DNA of 64,000 bases from Klebsormidium nitens. Lineage: Eukaryota; Streptophyta; Klebsormidiophyceae; Klebsormidiales; Klebsormidiaceae. A model generated the notes under the pieces. That model had not been told where the DNA came from and searched no databases. It worked only from the letters and a program-made list of their open reading frames with translations. Made by a program: the position numbers and the translations under genes. Location of the stretch: assembly GCA_000708835.1 (NCBI GenBank), contig DF236987.1, forward strand, positions 186,001 through 250,000, given 5' to 3'. Shown piece by piece: positions 57,784 through 64,000 of this stretch; position 1 is the stretch's first letter; each line of letters starts with the position of its first letter.

Positions 57784-58788
57784 ATGTCCTGTGTTGTGCG
57801 ACGAGTAGAGTAGGAAGCACTTCGTTTTTGAGACGGGCCAAAGGTAAACAGGTACTGCAGGCTGCTACTATGATCAGGCACGCCGGACGCTCTTGAAGGA
57901 CGATAAATATGTCCGACGAGCTGTTGGCCACATCGGCTGAGAGTAAATTGCTTTTGCTTCGACCCGCACTGGAATCAATGTCACTGTCAGATTCAAATTG
58001 GTTGCGTGGCTTCCTTTGCGCAGCTGCGCTGGGCAGCAGATCCATCATTGCTAGCCATGTTAATGAATGCTGGGGTCATGGGAGCACGAATATAGTCACT
58101 GACGCAACGCATAAGCACTTTGTAATCAAAGGCTCCACAAATTGAAGTCACATAAGCCTGGCTCCTGGCATATGCCGCCATATTCGACGTCATGCATGTA
58201 TTGTCACCATTTCATTCACACTGCGCAGCATCCTGCCGAGCTGGTGCGTGACGTCGGAATGTAGCTAGCTAGGCTTAAGAGCTCGAACATGTTCACGGTC
58301 ACTCATGGTGCCCCATGCATCACCGGTGCGCACGGGGCACTGGTCACTACGCTGCATTCAATGATTCGAGCGTAGTTCGCAGCATTTGAGCGTAGTACGT
58401 GCAGCATGTGCGATCGGCCGGCTATATATCCTAATTGCCAATTTACATGTTGACTGCCCAGGGTCGCCGCATGCCATGATGCAGTGTCACTTGAGAGAAA
58501 CTGACGAGCTACTTGGTGCATGCAGCATATAATTTAGCACATACTTGGATTGCAGGACTCCAGCAATGGCGCCCAACTCAACAAAGGCAGCTGGTTTGCC
58601 CTCGCAGAGCAGTCTTCGTAGAAGCGATGCAGACCGAGTGATGGCAGCATACCAAGGGAGATCTTGGATAATGCTGTAAGACCACACGTTGCAAAAGGCC
58701 GCCCCCTCCGTTACGTCATTCAATCGAAGTTTTACCTTTACAAGAAGATATACCTTACTAATGTGCGAGTAGCAGTCACTATGTGCGA
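57784..58788. other. Convergent intergenic region, no gene seen
   Basis: Between the 3' ends of PGK and the L10 gene. Rich in CATG-type palindromes. No coding similarity or RNA gene recognised. Confidence 0.5.
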
Positions 58789-61534
58789 CTACGAGGAGGC
58801 AGAGGCGCCCCCTTGCTCCTCTTCCATCTTCTCTGCTACCAACTTGGTCGAGAAAGCCAGTTTTTGAGGAACCTGCAACAAGAACGTGATGTTCAGCACA
58901 GTTAATGTCAACTTGGCGGGTTTGATGCAATGATAACAGGGCGGGCTGACGCAATATAAGCACGCACACGACTAGGACATCGTCAAAGGCTAGAATTTCA
59001 AGAAGGAAAAGACAAAACCGAGAAAAACACACCTTCGGGGCAGAACTGTGTCTGCCATGAAAACAAGTAGCTAGAAGGTCTGAGGCGCATCTTGTCCGTT
59101 TTCACTGTGGCTGCCGTGGGATCCATTCTGGTATAATGGACACTGATTGACTTGGCCCTCAAAGACCCAATGAAGAGTCAGCCACCTTCCGAACGTCGAC
59201 TAGAGACGTCATGCATTTGGGAGGAAAACACTCGACTACTTCGCTCACCGCATTGACGCTCCGTGCCACCTTGGTCGGCACGGCCTTGATGAGCATAGCA
59301 ATCTTGGTAATGAGCTCGAGCTTCGTGGGCATCTTCTCAACGCTGGAGAAGTCGGCGGGCGCGACGAAGCTGCCGTCGAGGCAACCGCCGACGAAGTCCT
59401 GCTCCAACTTGTACTCCTTCTGTAGAGCAGAAAACAGGTTGGCGTGAGAAGCAAAACCCATTGAAGCTTGAAAGATTAGGAAGTCTGTATGAGGTTCTGC
59501 TGTTCAGCAGGAGGATGATTCGTATGCATAACGTTACATAAAGGTTGATTTCCCCAAGAATATTGAGTCGTGTGAATCTTCTTGTGACAAGGCAGCCCCA
59601 CAAGAAGTCACACTCCGACTTGTACTCCCTCTGTGGAGCGGAAAGAGGATTGGCATGAGAAGGAGGGCCCGGAGGTTGCTCAGGCAACAACTAGTAACGG
59701 GATCTGTCAGAGGGTCCGAAGGGCAGAATGGCCTGTTGTTTTATTACGGGTTCGCCGTTCACAAGGTGTAAACCTCGCATGGAAGTGATCTTCTTCCAAC
59801 GTTTCCGAGCAATTGCTGCGGCGGCAGGATTAGCAAGTTTCGAAGCTTGGATTAGATGTGGTCGTATCGGCCGTGTCTCCCGCACAGGAGAAGTGTTAAC
59901 GTGACAAGGAAGGCAGAACAGTTGGCCTCAACGTTCTTTAAGACATGTCCGTTCGAACTTCGACCTGGAACTAAAACAAAAGAAGACAGGACAGAGTAGC
60001 GAGTCTCCTCGTTTGCAGGACGCCGTCTGATAGAAAGTCAAACCAACAAACCACAATCTGGAAGCCCACCCCCAAATGTCTTACAAAACCACACGAGATA
60101 CTCTCACGGTACATGAGAAAGGTGGCACTTCTCCCAATGATGGTCCCTATTAGAAACCCCAGACTTCTCGCAAGACAGTAGAGGCGTGAACAATCTCCAC
60201 AATATGATGTCCATGCAGTTTCTGAACGCTAAATCTTAGCCTGCAGATCCCAGAGAAGTTTGAACTGGTCAGGGATTCCCCTGGGGTCTCAAAACCGAGA
60301 TGCTTTTGCAAAACCGCGTAAGTCGTACCTGCATGTCCCGGAAGGGCTTGATCGCGCTCCCAAACTCGTCCCCCTCGACAAACATCCAGACGTTCATGCC
60401 CTTGAGCAGCGGCTTGAGCGACTCGTACTTGACGTTGCCGTCGTCAATCGCCTTGCCCACCAGCTTGTTCTTGGCGACCAGCAGAGTGGCTGAAGGGGGC
60501 ATCTTCCGCCGCAACTCCTCCATTTGCTTGACCTGGTGATGTCACAATTAGGGTTTCGGATATGAGTAAGTCAGCAATTGAGACCGAAACTCAAAAAGCT
60601 TTCTGGGTTTTCTGGGCTTTCTGGTTCTAGGTTGACGTCGCTTGTACTCGGCTACCAGGAACGTCGCCAGATTCTCCTCCGCAAAGTCCTCCAACTGCTC
60701 AGCATGTCAAACGCCGAAAATTGTTCACAGATTCCTAGTGCATAGAAACGAGAACCTCCCGATAATGTTCCGAAACCTGTGGACATTTACTTTTTGCTTC
60801 ACCTGATTGAAAGTAGGACAGCCGACTGCCTAGACTGAAGTTTTAAGAATCCTCAGGCGCTTCTCAACAATGGCTTTGCTCTTATACTTGGAAGATTCAA
60901 TCTACTTGATCAAACTATTTTTCTCGAACAGGCAGGTTGCAACGAATGCAACGTCTTCATACGACGATAAGCCCGAGATTGGGTCTCTCTTGCCAATACG
61001 GACTGACGGCGTCTTTTCACTGCGCCAACTTCGGAGCCCAATTTGGAAGAGGAACTGGACAAGAAAAGCAGCCACGATCGCCGCGGGCCTTTGCCCAGAC
61101 GGCTACAAAGACTAACTGCAATATACCAGGACTTGGAAATTCGGTCCATGGAATCGGCAAGTCAAAGAGCACTGACGGAAGACGGCAAACACACGGGGGA
61201 CTGAGCTCCGATTTGCCGGGATCCTCAGGAGCGAAAGCGGCAAACAGTGATCGAGGGGCTGAGGAGCGCTAGTCGGAACTGGTCACGGCACGCCGCTAGC
61301 ATTCCCGGTTTACAAAGTGGTAAGCCGGGCGCGGTGCGGGTTGGTGGAATGGCAGTTAGAAACGGATTGAACACACCAGGTACGTCGCAGGGAAACGGGG
61401 ACAGAAGCGTCCGGTTCGGAACGTACCGTAAAGCCCTTGTACGCGATGCCCGCCACAAAGGTGGACTTTTCTAGTTGCTCCTTCACTTTCTCAACGGTCG
61501 CCTCCTTCTTTTCCCGAGTTAGGGCGTTGCTAAT
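58789..61534 (-). CDS. RPL10: Plastid-type 50S ribosomal protein L10, four exons found, N-terminus missing
   Basis: Exons on the minus strand: 61534-61427, 60532-60329, 59419-59249, 58872-58789, together 188 codons plus stop, all in phase. L10 forms the base of the ribosomal stalk that binds L7/L12 and recruits translation factors. Visible family sequence: ISNALTREKKEATVEKVKEQLEKS, FVAGIAYKGFTVKQMEELRR, ATLLVAKNKLVGKAI, GMNVWMFVEGDEFGSAIKPFRDMQ, KEYKLEQDFVGGCLDG, then PTKLELITKIAMLIKAVPTKVARSVNAVPQKL and a Glu-rich C-terminus. This is the bacterial/plastid type, not cytosolic uL10. Mature plant plastid L10 starts near the IS-R-KKEE motif, so the exon at 61534-61427 is the start of the mature protein and a transit-peptide exon must lie further upstream (above 61534), where I could not identify it. 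A decoy copy of the 59419 acceptor region lies at 59581-59630. Confidence 0.88.
59581..59630 (-). repeat. Copy of the L10 exon acceptor region at 59419 (array I)
   Basis: On the minus strand a CTCCACAG precedes sequence reading REYKSECDFLWGCLVT, close to KEYKLEQDFVGGCLDG after CTCTACAG at the true exon. Spacing is 211 bases. Further intron text upstream (a block like GGCTTCTCATGCCAA) is also shared, so the unit spans the boundary. Confidence 0.88.
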
Positions 61535-64000
61535 CTGGACGCGAAAGAATCAAGTCAGACACGAGAGTTGGACCAGGGTTTTGAACGCCACGAGGAGAGT
61601 GTCTGTTCTTGCGTCAAATCATCCTTCCTAGAGACGAACCCATTGATCGGGAGTTGTAGCGAGCAAAGATCTGATGAACATCTTTCATTTTCACCAGCGT
61701 TTCAGGATCCTGGGGTGTGACTTGAGTGCATCTAGACAGAAGCCCCTTCTATGATCGTGTTGTCCCGAAATGAGCGTATCCACCAGGCTGAGTCTTCTGC
61801 AGGCATGTTGTGAAGATGGACAAAATCAACACACAAGCTACTCTCAACAACTCACGAAGCTGATCATCCCACGACAACAGTGTTTTCCTCGTGACAGCAA
61901 CTTTGGCCCTAACAAGTTCCTCTTTCGGATGAACGAACAATCTTACGTGACGACAAACCAAACGGGATTCCAGCCGACATGTCAACATAGCGAAGAGAAT
62001 GACCGACTCGATCAGGTGGGTATGCGTTGCATTCTCGACAAAAGGAACAAGTAGTCTTACTCAATGCAGGCTGAAAGCATGTAAATAGGGCGACAAGCAT
62101 GCTCAAAACCTTTGATACAAGGGGAATTTGTACAACGATTAACGACCCTGCAACCTTGAGACGCAAAGACCACTGACCTGCAAGCTGCCCCTTCTTGAAA
62201 CGCCCTCCGATCGGCACGGGGCCGCAACGCTCGCTCCGAAGAAGTCGGTGGACCTACCCTGGAAGGTACACCTGCAGAATGCACCGTGTTGTCTGGATCA
62301 GCATCCGAATTGCTTTTGAAAGTGACACTGGGGAGGGAGGGGCGTGAAAGACAAGAATGCTGACAAACGCCAGAGGTGTTCTGAGAGGTTTTCTGAGTCA
62401 GGTCCACCCTTCTTGTGAAACGTGCAAGCTCTATGCATAAGAAGCGTTTGTCTGGCTTCTGCCGACGGGTGCAACGCTGCACTATGGACAGAGTGAGCTC
62501 CTTTGGAGTTCCATAATCTTGCAGACATTGTGACGGCACGACTTCGCAGCTCTGTTTGCCCATCGTTTATGGGGGGGCAGGCAAATGTTTTTAGCGGTTT
62601 ATAGAGGTGCACACATCAATCATCAGGATCAGACATTGGAGGAAACACTGCCCCAAATACTCGCCACTAATGTTTGCCCCCCCAAAATTCCGCATTCTTT
62701 TTTAAAGCCGTGGTGCCCGAGTTGAACCCAGATGCTTGTAATATGGGTGCTGCTTTCGTGCATAATATTTGTCTCGCATCATCCTCAACCTCCCCAACAG
62801 ACAGTCAACAACCACAAGCAGAAAACATCGCTCAGAAGAAAGTTGTTTCGAGTGCCCTTGCAAGAAGCTATTCCGAGCTTGCGGGGCAACCTAAGGATCT
62901 TCCACAAAACAACTGGAGACACTCTTCTATCCTGGCACGCTCTTTACAATGATGGACACCTGACCCGGTATGACAAACCGTAACGTCAGAGGTTTTACGG
63001 AAGCTGCTAGCATCCGGTCCTTGGTCAGATTGACAACCAACAAAGTCGGGAGTCCCAGACAAAGCGTGCATGAGAATGAAACAGGCTCTGGCTAGAGGAC
63101 CTGACAGGTCCCATCTCCAGGTTCGATATCAACTTAAAGGATTCGAAAGGCAATCAACAGAGCGGAGCCTCTCAGAGACTAAGAATCACAAGTTGGTTCA
63201 ACACTCGACCTCTGGGGGAGCACATTTGTTCGAGCCAGTCAATGCAGTTTCGTAAGTCAAAGAAGCTCAGCTGCCGGTCAGATTGCATTCTTTGAAGAAA
63301 CAGATGCGTCACCATTACCATGTTCTGAAATGACGGTTGGACGACTCATTCCAGTATGCTCAGCAAACAGTAAGGCACACCTGATTGTACCATTACCAAT
63401 CTTGAGCACACGGGCAGCTGAAGACTGCTGCCATATGGCCCCAACCCTAATCGGCTACCAAACGAAGACAAACTGATGTGACATCCCCTTCACTTTTGCT
63501 TGACCATACGGACAGCATTTGAAACATTTCTGGTGAACAACCTTCCAAAGAACTGAGATGCCGACTGAAATGCCTTTCTGGCTTTTCCGCATTGAGCCAG
63601 TGCATAAACGAGGGATAGTTTTGCATTGCACAGCCGTCTGCTTGTACTTTCGAGAGGGCTGCATTTGCAGATGCTGACCCGGGTCTGTTTAAGGAAGACA
63701 CAGGACTTTCTTTTGCACCAGACAAGCAATCACATTTGTGGACACATACGCCAAACAAAGACTAGGCGCCTTCTTCTTGGAAGCTGTGTTTCGACCCCAT
63801 CGGCAGCCTCTTTCCAGAATGCACTGAACATGAGATTGAGAAAAGATAGTCCAATGTAGACCTCCAATGCAGCCAAACATCCACCACCAGTCTATCCGCA
63901 ATGCACCGGAGCTCTCAGTTGAATATAACACTCTACTTAGGAGGATGCCACCTTCTCATCAACCCTTCTTTTGAAGAGGTTAATCAGGTTGGAAGGACCG
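61535..64000. other. Unassigned end region, should hold the L10 transit exon
   Basis: The missing first exon of the L10 gene is expected on the minus strand here, with a phase 0 donor, but several candidate donors (near 61852, 62056 and 62262) lead to no convincing transit peptide. A minus-strand stretch at about 63660-63490 reads CNAKLSLVYALAQCGKARKA, which could be an exon of an unknown protein, but I see no family match. Confidence 0.35.

Noticed and set aside
1-64000. CRISPR array, bacterial operon or phage defence system
   Set aside because: No regular spacer-repeat pattern; genes are intron-rich and eukaryotic. The tandem repeats found are boundary copies and minisatellites.
1-64000. 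tRNA or rRNA genes
   Set aside because: I looked for TTCGA-type T-arms with a matching acceptor stem in intergenic parts and found none that folds convincingly; a covariance search would settle this.

Overview
This window looks like nuclear DNA of a photosynthetic eukaryote of the streptophyte lineage. Three observations point that way: a plastid-targeted phosphoglycerate kinase, a nuclear-encoded plastid-type ribosomal protein L10, and an SR splicing factor with one RRM, two CCHC zinc knuckles and an RS tail (the plant RS2Z type). Genes are rich in introns (up to 25 exons), introns are mostly 300-900 bases with GT-AG ends, and base composition is balanced. A charophyte alga such as Klebsormidium would fit, but the species is inference.

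Layout: (1) dienelactone hydrolase family gene, + strand, 1013-5267. (2) Cyclin-box gene, - strand, 6357-8653. (3) Formylglycinamidine ribonucleotide synthase (purine synthesis), + strand, 10995-28869, 25 exons. (4) RS2Z-type SR protein, - strand, 30448-34482. (5) BSD-domain protein, + strand, 35438-41624. (6) F-box/LRR gene with an acidic tail and two frame breaks, - strand, 43347-45439. (7) SAAL1-like armadillo protein, + strand, about 45852-49255. (8) Chloroplast phosphoglycerate kinase, + strand, 50667-57783. (9) Plastid-type ribosomal protein L10, - strand, 58789-61534, N-terminal exon not found. All are ordinary eukaryotic genes with their own transcripts; no operon or gene cluster logic is seen. 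I rebuilt exon boundaries by hand from splice sites, phase and family similarity.

The striking feature is in the introns. In at least four of the nine genes (FGAM synthase, BSD, PGK, L10), introns carry decayed tandem copies of a segment that spans an intron/exon boundary. Copies of an exon's 5' end, each usually behind its own polypyrimidine tract and AG, lie upstream of the true acceptor. Copies of an exon's 3' end, some with their own GT, lie downstream of the true donor. About a dozen loci are listed, with units of about 100-210 bases and one to five extra copies. They are decoy splice sites by sequence; whether they are used, or are relics of slippage or unequal exchange, cannot be told from sequence alone.

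Other points: two related MITE-like elements in introns of the BSD and PGK genes, each flanked by a 10-base direct repeat and sharing a 25-base core; four single-base frame breaks at short homopolymers (FGAM synthase exon 1, SAAL1 exons 2 and 5, F-box tail), which suggest sequencing or assembly error; and an in-frame TGA inside the F-box gene that is not explained by an indel. Stretches between genes hold nothing I can support beyond what is listed.
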